This document shows, in pieces, positions 1 through 6,416 of a DNA stretch of 7,974 bases. The translations under genes and the position numbers were made by a program. How positions within the stretch are numbered: the stretch's first letter is position 1; each line of letters begins with the position of its first letter. The notes below the pieces were generated by a model. The model did not search any database, had not been told where the DNA came from, and saw only the letters and a list, made by a program, of their open reading frames with translations. The DNA is from Hyphomicrobiaceae bacterium (GTDB taxonomy: Bacteria > Pseudomonadota > Alphaproteobacteria > Rhizobiales > HXMU1428-3), in the NCBI GenBank assembly GCA_028285025.1, contig JANQQH010000126.1:1-7974 (forward strand). Direction: 5' to 3'.

Positions 1-140
1 AAGCCTAAAATTAAACAAATGACGGTTTTTATGAGATTCATATTCATATCACATTAGAAGCTTGTTAAAAGACCTCTTTCAAGCCTATTTATCTCTAAAT
101 CGTACCAATGGCTTCCCCTCATCTTTAGTAAAACACAAAG

Positions 141-308
141 TTACAAACCAGATAAGTTATTAAAAAAATCAAGGCTATAAGGGTAAAACAAGGCTTCCTT
201 ATGTTTGATCACACGCCCATCAACAACATCGCGCACAGCTATTTCTAATATTCTTCTCAACAGGGTTCTTGCCAAATCAAAACAAGAAAAAAACGTATCA
301 AAAAAATA
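141..308 (-). pseudogene. Possible degraded reading frame (55 codons, no start)
   Basis: On the minus strand a frame stays open from after a TGA (309-311) to a TAA (141-143). It has no ATG; only TTG codons could start it. The translated middle, roughly residues 13-49, has protein-like composition ('RTLLRRILEIAVRDVVDGRV', then 'KHKEALFYPYSLDF'), with charged and aliphatic residues alternating as in a helix. The N-terminal dozen residues are F-rich and look like translated A/T-rich spacer. This could be the tail of a decayed gene or chance. I do not recognise a family. Confidence 0.15.
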
Positions 309-404
309 TCAATCACAAGCAACAAACAGCTTTGGCCTTATTTAACCAAAACAGTCAAGCATGCATCGCAAGAGAAAATAAGGCCCCAAAAAGCTTATCA
401 ATCC

Positions 405-567
405 AGGTCCTGTTGACAAATTCCATAACGAAAGATTTTGGAGAGATTTTTGAGCGAAATTTCGTTAAATATTCGCAAGGATATCGGACATGTTTCAAGA
501 CTATCTGATAAAATTGTAGCCAAAAATATCCCAAACAATTTAGTTATGGAATTTGTCAACAGGACCT
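405..567. repeat. 163-bp near-palindromic element with 25-bp perfect inverted termini (MITE-like)
   Basis: Positions 405-429 and 543-567 are perfect reverse complements over 25 bp; the left arm begins AGGTCCTGTTGACAAATT. The inner flanks (about 430-474 against 542-499) still pair imperfectly, with about 26 matches in 45 aligned positions with one gap. The whole unit could therefore fold into one long hairpin whose outer arms are the best conserved. That pattern fits a miniature inverted-repeat transposable element: termini kept by a transposase acting in trans, interior free to drift. No transposase is encoded and no target-site duplication is evident in the flanks. Alternatives are a structured RNA or the scar of an insertion sequence deletion. 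It lies 18 bases beyond the cold-shock gene's terminator. Confidence 0.6.
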
Positions 568-585
568 AGGTTTATAAAGACAAAC

Positions 586-616
586 AAAAAACGGGATATC
601 AAAGACATCCCGTTTT
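586..616 (-). terminator. Intrinsic terminator of the cold-shock gene
   Basis: Read on the minus strand, AAAACGGGAT (616-607) pairs perfectly with ATCCCGTTTT (597-588), giving a 10-bp stem around a 9-base loop. A run of T followed by TTTGTTTG continues downstream. The hairpin starts 28 bases after the stop codon of the double cold-shock gene, so it is the natural end of that transcript. The plus-strand side has only four T after the stem, so it would be a weaker terminator in that direction. Confidence 0.85.
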
Positions 617-643
617 CAAATAATAATTTCACAAGTCAACCAA

Positions 644-1237
644 CTAATGGGCCGATGGCAAATTTGTCGGACTGCCATCAGGTTTTAGTTCAGCCGCCAT
701 CAACCCTTTTGAGCCATGACCATAACGAACCAACACCGTTTGTCCTGGTCGCAATTCAGCAAACCCAAACCGACGCAGCGTTTCCATATGAACAAAAATG
801 TCTTCAGTACCTTCACCGCGTGTTAGGAACCCAAATCCGCGAACACGATTAAACCATTTGACTGCAGCACGTTCAAAATCGCTTTCAGGTACAACGGTTA
901 CATGTGTCCTTTGCGGTAACTGTGAAGGGTGGATTGCAGTGGTTTCATCCATACTAACAATTCTGAAAGCTTGTAAGCCTTTCGGTCTGTCAAGTACTTC
1001 TACAACCACGCGCGCGCCTTCATAAGCGGTTTGGTATCCCCCAGCTCGCAAACAGGTCACATGAAGAAGAACATCTTCCATACCTGAATTGTCTGGTACA
1101 ATAAACCCATACCCCTTTGACGCATCAAACCATTTGATAGCCCCTGCAACTTCTATGACATCCAAAGCGCCATCTTCATCTAACTGATCAAGCTGGCTAA
1201 TGTCATCGTTGACTTGTGGCGATATTTTCGCCGCCAT
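644..1237 (-). CDS. Double cold-shock-domain protein (CspA/CspD family)
   Basis: A cytoplasmic single-stranded nucleic acid-binding protein of 197 residues with two cold-shock (OB-fold) domains. Domain 1 (about residues 32-96) starts [15 protein letters not shown], with RNP1 at KGYGFI (41-46) and RNP2 at DVLLHV (55-60). Domain 2 (about 124-186) has [14 protein letters not shown], with RNP1 at 133-138 and RNP2 at DIFVHM (146-151). An acidic N-terminal stretch of about 30 residues and a linker of about 28 residues separate these parts. Single-domain CspA-type proteins are about 70 residues, whereas the fused two-domain form is common in Alphaproteobacteria. The ATG at 1237 is preceded by a G-rich patch (GCGGGGGTA) about 10 bases upstream. 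The family is known for RNA chaperone or stress roles. In many relatives a DUF192 gene follows, but here the transcript ends at a strong hairpin. Cold induction is inferred from the family, not shown. Confidence 0.93.
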   Translation of the reverse strand: MAAKISPQVNDDISQLDQLDEDGALDVIEVAGAIKWFDASKGYGFIVPDNSGMEDVLLHVTCLRAGGYQTAYEGARVVVEVLDRPKGLQAFRIVSMDETTAIHPSQLPQRTHVTVVPESDFERAAVKWFNRVRGFGFLTRGEGTEDIFVHMETLRRFGFAELRPGQTVLVRYGHGSKGLMAAELKPDGSPTNLPSAH

Positions 1238-1293
1238 GCCTTGTACCCCCGCAAATAACTTCTTTTAAATTCTAATTAAAGACTTGAGAACAT

Positions 1294-1311
1294 GTTTTAG
1301 GCCTCTAAAAC
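1294..1311 (-). promoter_or_regulatory. Small hairpin in the cold-shock gene 5' leader
   Basis: GTTTTAG (1294-1300) and CTAAAAC (1305-1311) form a 7-bp stem with a 4-base loop, 57 bases upstream of the cold-shock start codon. If transcription starts just downstream of the TATAAT at 1378-1383, this hairpin lies in the middle of a leader of about 130 bases. Long structured leaders are known for cspA-type mRNAs, so a regulatory role is plausible but inferred. Confidence 0.3.
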
Positions 1312-1377
1312 TTTGCCCTAAATCTTCCGCTTCACACAATGAAAATAGCCATTAGTTTCGCCCCAAGCTAGCTAAAA

Positions 1378-1383
1378 ATTATA
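1378..1383 (-). promoter_or_regulatory. Candidate -10 box for the cold-shock gene
   Basis: The minus strand reads TATAAT here, a perfect consensus -10, about 140 bases upstream of the cold-shock start codon. The bases 16-18 upstream do not match TTGACA and there is no extended TGn motif, so the call rests on the single hexamer in A/T-rich DNA. Confidence 0.25.
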
Positions 1384-1734
1384 GAAATGCAAAATTCTCC
1401 ACACTCTTCCTCACATGACGGGTAAATGCATGAACACTGAAAGTCTTGTTTTCCAACACGAAATTAACAATTTATTCACATTTGAAGCGATGTATTTTTT
1501 TTTATAATTCAGGTGTTTTTTTTAATTTTACATTGCATTCAGGCACTTATTTTTCATTTTAGCCCCCTTTTTCATCGAATCACTCATTTTTAAACAGCAT
1601 GATCTTTTTTTCCAACACAGCCCCCAAAACAACACCCTAGTCATGTCAGCTTTATTTTATAGATGTATCTGCCTTGATACTTTTGTATGATGAGCAAACA
1701 AAATCAGCATCAATTTTTTAAAAGGCAACCCTAA

Positions 1735-2154
1735 ATGCGGTATTTACACACCATGGTACGCGTAAGCGACCTTGAAACGTCTCTTGATTTTTATTGCAAC
1801 AAACTGGGGCTAAAAGAAATCCGCCGTAAAGACGTTGAAGCCGGCCGCTTTACCCTTGTGTTTCTAGCGGCCCCTGGCCAAGAAGACGTGACAATAGAAC
1901 TCACCCACAATTGGGACCCAGAACCTTACGATGAAGGCCGCAATTTTGGTCATCTGGCATATGAGGTAGACAACATCTATGAAACCTGTCAGCAGCTGAT
2001 GGATCAAGGCGTTACCATTAATCGTCCACCGCGCGATGGTTATATGGCTTTTATTCGCTCGCCTGACAACATCTCTATTGAATTGTTACAAAAGGGCGCG
2101 TCTTTGCAAAAAAAAGAACCGTGGGCCTCAATGGAAAATGTTGGCCATTGGTAA
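1735..2154 (+). CDS. gloA: Lactoylglutathione lyase (glyoxalase I)
   Basis: A cytoplasmic metalloenzyme that isomerises the hemithioacetal of methylglyoxal and glutathione to S-lactoylglutathione, the first step of methylglyoxal detoxification. The 139 residues match the usual length of the short bacterial form (about 135). The four expected metal ligands are all visible: H5 (LHTM), E55 (TIELTHN), H73 (FGHLAYEV) and E116 (ISIELL). They lie in two beta-alpha-beta-beta-beta modules, about 1-60 and 68-120. The C-terminal ENVGHW tail is an extension beyond the catalytic core. The ATG at 1735 has an AAAGG site at 1721-1725 with a 9-base spacer, and starting there places H5 in the family position. 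It is the only confident plus-strand gene and converges on the transporter with a 19-base gap, with no clear terminator between them. Confidence 0.95.
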   Translation: MRYLHTMVRVSDLETSLDFYCNKLGLKEIRRKDVEAGRFTLVFLAAPGQEDVTIELTHNWDPEPYDEGRNFGHLAYEVDNIYETCQQLMDQGVTINRPPRDGYMAFIRSPDNISIELLQKGASLQKKEPWASMENVGHW

Positions 2155-2173
2155 TCCATAAAACCTGCTAACG

Positions 2174-3052
2174 TTATTTTGTTTTTTGTTGCTTATCGGT
2201 ACCCAGGAAAAAACTGCCAAAACCAGAACCAAGCAATAACAGCAAACCAACGAAGTCTAAATAATCAGGAAATTCCTGGAACACCAAGATGCCTAAACCT
2301 GAGGCTGAAAGCAATTGCGCATAAATCAAGGGCGCCAGCCTAGAAGCGTCAACCATCTGGTTGGCTAGAATTAAAAATAAATTACCCAGAGCTGAAGCCA
2401 GAGCACTTAAAACAACCAACCAACCTATACTCATCGTTAAGGGCGGTATTTCCTTGACCCCAAAAGGTAACAAGACAATTGCCCCAATAATCAATTGCGA
2501 CATTAATAATGTTTTTGCATTAGCACAATCAGCAACCCACTTACTAGCCACCAAAAACGCGCCATACGAAAAGCCTGCCAACAGCGCATAAACCATACCT
2601 GGTGACATATTCAAACTAGGCTTAACCACTGCCAAAACACCACAAAAGCTGATAAACAACAAAACCGTTCTAGCCAAAGTGATCCGCTCACCCAAAAACC
2701 ATGAAGAAAAAAAATAAGACAAGATCGGACCAATAAATATAGCGGCAAATACATTTGAAATCGGTTCTGTTTTTAAGGCCGTTAAAATAGATGTAATACA
2801 AATCACTATAAAAATGGCCCGAAACCAAATACGCCATTGTTTTAAGATTGAAAACTCAAATCCCTTGCCGCCCATCAGACAAAAAATCAACACCGCGCCA
2901 ATAAAAAAGCGGCTCCAGGCAACAAATTCTGGGGCAACCCCCTTGGTTGAGGTCAACAACTTTCCGGCCGTATCACCAAGGGGAATTAACATCATGCCAA
3001 TAAACATGATAGCTGCAGCTTTGACCAAAAAACCACTGTGACGTTCAGACAT
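2174..3052 (-). CDS. EamA/DMT-superfamily inner-membrane transporter
   Basis: An integral inner-membrane protein of 292 residues, the normal length for a ten-helix drug/metabolite transporter. Two homologous EamA halves are visible, about residues 12-145 and 152-285. The first ends with the signature-like FLGERITLARTVLLFISFCG (120-138 region). The second contains APLIYAQLLSASGLGILVF (240-258) followed by EFPDYLDFVG and a final hydrophobic helix. The cytoplasmic tail TDKQQKTK is short and basic. Family members export or take up metabolites such as amino acids, purines or S-adenosylmethionine. The substrate cannot be read from the sequence and the neighbours give no hint. The ATG at 3052 has only a weak AAAGA-type ribosome site. 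It lies 110 bases downstream of the desaturase on the same strand. Confidence 0.88.
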   Translation of the reverse strand: MSERHSGFLVKAAAIMFIGMMLIPLGDTAGKLLTSTKGVAPEFVAWSRFFIGAVLIFCLMGGKGFEFSILKQWRIWFRAIFIVICITSILTALKTEPISNVFAAIFIGPILSYFFSSWFLGERITLARTVLLFISFCGVLAVVKPSLNMSPGMVYALLAGFSYGAFLVASKWVADCANAKTLLMSQLIIGAIVLLPFGVKEIPPLTMSIGWLVVLSALASALGNLFLILANQMVDASRLAPLIYAQLLSASGLGILVFQEFPDYLDFVGLLLLLGSGFGSFFLGTDKQQKTK

Positions 3053-3081
3053 AAAAACAGATCTTTATTATCATCTATAGT

Positions 3082-3109
3082 ACGCCCATTAAAAATGGGG
3101 CGTCTTTTT
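3082..3109 (+). terminator. Terminator-like hairpin with a T run on the plus strand
   Basis: ACGCCCATT (3082-3090) pairs with AATGGGGCGT (3094-3103) with one bulged G, and the plus strand then reads CTTTTTC. This is the shape of an intrinsic terminator facing right, although both flanking genes run left. On the minus strand the same hairpin lies 30 bases before the transporter start and is not followed by a T run. It could stop transcripts that read through from gloA, or fold in the transporter leader. Confidence 0.35.
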
Positions 3110-3162
3110 CAGCCAATAAGCAAGTCTTTTTTACCGGACCAAAGGCTAAACAGCCGAGCCCC

Positions 3163-4152
3163 TCAAACTCTGGCAGGAAACGGCACCAGCTTCTTTAACT
3201 CTTCATCCCAAAGGGCAAGAGTGGCATAGCGCAAACTATCACGCAGGCTAAGATAGTTGATATCTTTTAACTCCGGAGCATCATCCAAACATTCTTGCAA
3301 CCGGTAATTTGGAATGGCACTACAAAGGTGATGCACATGATGAATGCCAATATTGCCAGTAAACCATTGTAAAATCTTTGGCAGTGCATAATAAGAGCTG
3401 CCATAAAGTGCCGATGTTTTACGGTCCCAATGCTGTTCTTTTTCCCAAACCGTATCTTCAAACTGATGCTGAATATAAAACAACCAAACACCAACACAGC
3501 TGGCCATAATCACCACAGGCAAAGCAAGAGCCAAAAAGCTTTGCCAGCCAATAAACCAAATCAAAGCGCTATAAAATAAAACCATCGCCAAGTTAAGCCC
3601 CATAACACTGGCCCACATTTGCAAAGACGGCTTTTTGAAAGCTAAGGGCAAACGCTGCAAAATCGCAAAATGAACTGGCCCGCCAATGAACATTAAGAAA
3701 AAAGGATTACGATAAATCCGATAGCCCAAACGCTTGATGAACGGCAGCGCTTGATATTCAGCCACTGTCAATGTGTCTATATCACCATACCCGCGCTTAT
3801 CAAGATTGGAAGACGAAGCATGATGCAACGCATGCAAACGGCGCCAATAAGCATAAGGGGTAATGGTAAACAAAGACAAACATCTACCCACCCAATCATT
3901 GGCTTTGCTCGAGCTATAAAACGAGCCATGCCCACAATCATGTTGAATAATAAACAGCCGCAAAACCATGCCAGCGGTTGGCACAGCAAACAAAAGGGTC
4001 AACCAATAGCCAACTTTTAAGCTGTAATACATGCCAACGCATAAAATAATAAATAGAAAAAGTGTCAACGCAAGCTGGCCATTGGCCCGCATGTGATCTG
4101 ACTGGCGGTAGTTCAGACAATGCTTTGCCAGTCTTTCAACCTGTTCCTTCAT
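3163..4152 (-). CDS. Membrane fatty acid desaturase (acyl-lipid, delta-12/omega-6-like)
   Basis: A non-heme di-iron membrane enzyme expected to introduce a cis double bond into acyl chains of membrane lipids, using O2 and electrons from ferredoxin or a similar donor. All three histidine boxes are present in the 329 residues: HDCGH (71-75), HALHH (107-111) and HHVHH (271-275). An additional IQHQFED (227-233) is typical of the bacterial delta-12 group. Hydrophobic segments lie at about 27-45, 50-69, 152-168, 184-202 and 205-226. The spacing of the boxes and total length fit the FA_desaturase family (PF00487). The regiospecificity is inferred; carotenoid ketolases and hydroxylases share the fold but differ in box context. 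The ATG at 4152 is preceded by AAGGGG at 9 bases. The transporter lies downstream; whether they share a transcript is unclear. Confidence 0.92.
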   Translation of the reverse strand: MKEQVERLAKHCLNYRQSDHMRANGQLALTLFLFIILCVGMYYSLKVGYWLTLLFAVPTAGMVLRLFIIQHDCGHGSFYSSSKANDWVGRCLSLFTITPYAYWRRLHALHHASSSNLDKRGYGDIDTLTVAEYQALPFIKRLGYRIYRNPFFLMFIGGPVHFAILQRLPLAFKKPSLQMWASVMGLNLAMVLFYSALIWFIGWQSFLALALPVVIMASCVGVWLFYIQHQFEDTVWEKEQHWDRKTSALYGSSYYALPKILQWFTGNIGIHHVHHLCSAIPNYRLQECLDDAPELKDINYLSLRDSLRYATLALWDEELKKLVPFPARV

Positions 4153-4182
4153 ACCCTCATGCCCCTTATTTTTATTATTAAT

Positions 4183-4374
4183 TTAAAGCCACTTCTTAAA
4201 TGGTGGTAATAATAAGTCTCTGGTGGTGCCACGTTTGGCCCAAGAGGTCAAGATAAGGGCCATCAATATTTCACACCATCCCAATAACAAATTGTTATCA
4301 AGCTGTAGTGGTATTACTTTGAATATGTTGGGGATATGATGTAAGAGAAAACCAACTGGAAAGGCCTTAAACCT
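4183..4374 (-). other. Unexplained open frame between tRNA-Glu and the desaturase (63 codons)
   Basis: On the minus strand a frame is open from just after a TGA (4375-4377), immediately below the tRNA, to a TAA at 4183-4185, 30 bases before the desaturase start. The only ATG gives 26 residues beginning MALILTSWAKRGTTRDLLLP; TTG starts further up would give about 35. The longer reading contains LLLGWCEILMALILTSWAK, a plausible single membrane helix with a basic flank, and ends PPFKKWL. There is no strong ribosome site. It could be a small membrane protein, the tail of a gene cut off next to the tRNA, or chance. I recognise no family. Confidence 0.25.
4284..4298. promoter_or_regulatory. 15-bp perfect dyad upstream of the desaturase
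   Basis: ATAACAA-A-TTGTTAT is a perfect 7+1+7 inverted repeat about 130 bases upstream of the desaturase start codon. Its size and symmetry fit a dimeric regulator's operator, and desaturase genes are often controlled by such repressors. A/T-rich palindromes also arise by chance. It lies inside the unexplained open frame, so the two readings compete. Confidence 0.25.
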
Positions 4375-4380
4375 TCAAAC

Positions 4381-4455
4381 TGGCACCCCCTAGGAGAATC
4401 GAACTCCTGTTTCAAGAATGAAAATCTTGCGTCCTAACCACTAGACGAAGGGGGC
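4381..4455 (-). tRNA. tRNA-Glu (anticodon UUC), CCA encoded
   Basis: The minus strand folds into a complete 75-base cloverleaf. The acceptor stem is GCCCCCT with AGGGGGT, with a terminal G·U wobble pair. The D arm is GTC/GAC around TAGTGGTTAG. The anticodon stem is CAAGA/TCTTG with loop TTTTCAT, giving anticodon TTC at 4420-4422. The T stem is AGGAG/CTCCT with loop TTCGATT. The 3' end reads discriminator G followed by an encoded CCA (4381-4383). G at the discriminator position is usual for glutamate tRNAs. It decodes GAA/GAG and also supplies glutamyl-tRNA for tetrapyrrole synthesis in organisms using the C5 pathway. Its own promoter lies just upstream, after recJ. Confidence 0.97.
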
Positions 4456-4474
4456 ACAAAGTTTTAGAAAAACT

Positions 4475-4503
4475 CCTATAAAAAAGTTTCACACGCTTGG
4501 CAA
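4475..4503 (-). promoter_or_regulatory. Sigma-70-type promoter of tRNA-Glu
   Basis: On the minus strand TTGCCA (4503-4498, five of six matches to TTGACA) is followed after exactly 17 bases by TATAGG (4480-4475, four of six). The -10 box ends 19 bases before the first base of the tRNA, giving a short leader of about 12 bases, as is normal for tRNA genes. It sits in the spacer downstream of recJ, so the tRNA can be expressed independently. Confidence 0.65.
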
Positions 4504-4512
4504 GCATTGATT

Positions 4513-4544
4513 GTAAAAATTTGCTCTTCTTTGCGCATTTTTTT
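4513..4544 (-). terminator. Possible weak terminator after recJ
   Basis: On the minus strand an A-rich arm ending in ATGC (4544-4535) can pair with GCAAATTTTTAC (4524-4513) across a short loop, with one bulge, leaving a T-rich 3' side. The stem is nearly all A:T and would be weak. It begins 13 bases after the recJ stop and ends just before the tRNA-Glu promoter, the position where a terminator would be expected. Confidence 0.3.
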
Positions 4545-4557
4545 GTTTTTTACTGTT

Positions 4558-6387
4558 TTACCCCATTTTCAGAGGCCGGGCGGCATCTTCAATGGTTATT
4601 TCTATGCTCTCACGCCCATTCCAATGATTGCGCCGCAGTTGCCCCACAACGTGCAAAGGGCTGCCATCCCGATCAAGCAATAAATTGCCAAGCTCTGTTT
4701 CAACCGCGCGAAACGCAATGCCACTAATGCGTGACTGGTCGCTTGCCTCAAGTGTGCATTTCACATGGGCCTGCCCCTCAACTTTGGCAAATTTAACCCG
4801 GTGCATCGGCAACACAAACCGCGGTGTCGGATTACCAGAGCCAAACGGACCAGCCCGTTCCAATTGATCCATAAAATTGGGGGTAATGCCATTGGCCGTC
4901 AACGCCCCATCAATTTTCAACCCCATTTGCGCCCTTTGGCTGGCGACCTGCTCAGCCAGCTCATCATTAAAAAAGGCAATCACCTGATCATACTTGGCCA
5001 TCTCCAAGGTCAAGCCAGCGGCCATGGCGTGCCCCCCCCCTTTAACAAGCAAGCCTTGCGTCTTACACTTTTGCACACATCGCCCGATGTCGACCCCAGC
5101 AATCGAGCGCAAAGAGCCTGTCGCTGTCTCACCGGCCTCATCTATGCTTAAAATACAAGAAGGACGGCGAAATTTTTCTGTCAACCGACTAGCCACCAGG
5201 CCAACGAGGCCTTTATGCCAGTCTTTTGAGCTGGCAAAGATCATTGCTTTATCGGGGTCTTGCTCTATCTCTTGGGCAACACGGGCCGTTGCCTCTTCAA
5301 GCGTCACCCGCTCCATTTCCTTGCGCTCTCCATTGAGCTTGTCAAGCAGTTGGGCTGTTTTTTGTGCCTCAAACTCATCATCACATGACAACAGCTTGGC
5401 CCCCAACTCAGACGAACCAATGCGCCCCCCTGCATTAATCCGCGGGCCTAGCACAAAGCCTAAATGATAAGGCGTTGGCCGGGTGTTAATGCCAGCGGCA
5501 TCGGCTAATGCCCGCAGTCCCACATTATGCCGCTTGCACATCACGGCCAACCCCTTATTAACAAAAGCCCGGTTGAGCCCCTTTAACGGCACAACATCAC
5601 AAATCGTGGATAAGGCAACCAAGTCTAGATAAGACATTAAATCAGGCGCGCTAATCTCCGCTTCATAATAAGATTGGCCTGCCAAAACCCGCTTGATGGC
5701 AACCAACAACATAAACACCACCCCACCCGCACAAAGGTCACCAAGGCCTGATAAATCATCCTGACGATTGGGGTTAATGATGGCAGTCACACTGGGCAAA
5801 GTTTCGCCTGCCAAGTGATGGTCAACCACAACCACATCAATGCCGCGCTTGGTGGCCTCCTCCAGGGCATCATGGCTTACCGTGCCGCAATCAACGGTCA
5901 CAATCAGCTGGGCACCATTGTCAATTAATTGATTGATCGCCTCTGGATTAGGCCCATAACCTTCAAAAATCCGATCTGGAATGTAAATGTCAGCTGCAAC
6001 ACCATGATGAGATAAAAACAATTTCATCAACGCACTAGAGACAGCACCGTCCACATCATAGTCACCAAAAATAGCAACCTGTTCTTTATTTTCAATGGCT
6101 TGGGCCACCCGTTTTGCACCCAGCTCCATATGCTGCAGGCTATAAGGATCAGGCATCAACTCTTTCAAGCTTGGGTTCAGCCATTGGCCCACATCATCAA
6201 TCGTTGCCCCGCGCGCCGCCATCACCCGGCCTAAAATTTCAGGAACGCCAGCAATTTGTGACAAAGCAAGCCCTAAAGCTTGGCCCGCCTCATCCAAGCG
6301 CTCTTGCCAAGCATAAGCCTTGGCTGAACGGGTAACACCTAAAAAGGCCTGCGCCCCTTGCTCTGTTTGTATCTTTGGCTCAGCCAT
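4558..6387 (-). CDS. recJ: Single-stranded-DNA-specific exonuclease RecJ
   Basis: A cytoplasmic 5'-to-3' single-strand exonuclease of the DHH phosphoesterase family, acting in recombinational repair, mismatch repair and base excision repair. The 609 residues are close to the family norm (about 570-600). The metal-binding motifs are intact: DYDVDG (109-114), TVDCGT (164-169), VDHH (188-191) and TICDVVPL (261-268). The DHHA1 half carries GPRINAGGRIGSSELGAKLL (314-333), the DWHKGLVGLVASRL stretch (389-402) and KGGGHAMAAG (449-458). The C-terminal OB-like domain contains GPFGSGNPTPRF (513-524). The ATG at 6387 has a strong AGAGGAG site at 6397-6403 with a 9-base spacer. The codons for GGG in the 449-458 motif form a run of nine G on the coding strand. 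It follows glpX on the same strand after a 237-base spacer. Confidence 0.97.
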   Translation of the reverse strand: MAEPKIQTEQGAQAFLGVTRSAKAYAWQERLDEAGQALGLALSQIAGVPEILGRVMAARGATIDDVGQWLNPSLKELMPDPYSLQHMELGAKRVAQAIENKEQVAIFGDYDVDGAVSSALMKLFLSHHGVAADIYIPDRIFEGYGPNPEAINQLIDNGAQLIVTVDCGTVSHDALEEATKRGIDVVVVDHHLAGETLPSVTAIINPNRQDDLSGLGDLCAGGVVFMLLVAIKRVLAGQSYYEAEISAPDLMSYLDLVALSTICDVVPLKGLNRAFVNKGLAVMCKRHNVGLRALADAAGINTRPTPYHLGFVLGPRINAGGRIGSSELGAKLLSCDDEFEAQKTAQLLDKLNGERKEMERVTLEEATARVAQEIEQDPDKAMIFASSKDWHKGLVGLVASRLTEKFRRPSCILSIDEAGETATGSLRSIAGVDIGRCVQKCKTQGLLVKGGGHAMAAGLTLEMAKYDQVIAFFNDELAEQVASQRAQMGLKIDGALTANGITPNFMDQLERAGPFGSGNPTPRFVLPMHRVKFAKVEGQAHVKCTLEASDQSRISGIAFRAVETELGNLLLDRDGSPLHVVGQLRRNHWNGRESIEITIEDAARPLKMG

Positions 6388-6416
6388 GAGCTTGGGCTCC
6401 TCTTTTGTCTCACGGG

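Larger units (their letters stand above)
1..643. other. Left intergenic region without a confident gene
   Basis: This A/T-rich stretch has no reading frame with a credible start, ribosome binding site and protein-like composition. It contains the cold-shock gene's terminator (586-616), a 163-bp element with 25-bp inverted termini (405-567), and a short minus-strand open frame at 141-308 that may be a gene remnant. The part around 195-270 has more G and C than its surroundings. Nothing else was recognised, and the neighbour that would explain the left edge lies outside the window. Confidence 0.7.
1238..1734. other. 497-base A/T-rich divergent spacer between the cold-shock gene and gloA
   Basis: This spacer must hold the promoters of two divergent genes. 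It contains several long T runs (around 1494-1503 and 1516-1523). A consensus-like TATAAT lies on the minus strand at 1378-1383, and a small hairpin sits in what would be the cold-shock gene leader (1294-1311). A TATAAT also lies on the plus strand at 1503-1508, and a TATGAT at 1686-1691 close to gloA. None of the plus-strand boxes has a good -35 partner. No protein-like reading frame was found. Confidence 0.6.

Noticed and set aside
269..508. A 79-codon plus-strand open frame in the left spacer
   Set aside because: It can start only at TTG, its translation is rich in K, N and Q as expected from A/T-rich DNA, and its C-terminal third is the left half of the inverted-repeat element.
405..567. 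CRISPR array or integron attachment site
   Set aside because: There are only two arms and they are inverted, not directly repeated, with no regular spacers and no integrase nearby.
1430..1507. A 25-codon plus-strand frame starting MNTESLVFQHEINN
   Set aside because: No clear ribosome binding site precedes it, and it ends in a T run giving YFFL. The length is well within chance.
4381..4455. tRNA-Glu as the site of an integrated element
   Set aside because: No integrase gene and no second copy of the tRNA 3' end were seen in the window.
4994..5467. A 157-codon plus-strand frame opposite recJ
   Set aside because: It is the antisense of intact recJ; its serine- and proline-rich composition is a mirror of GC-rich codons, with no independent support.
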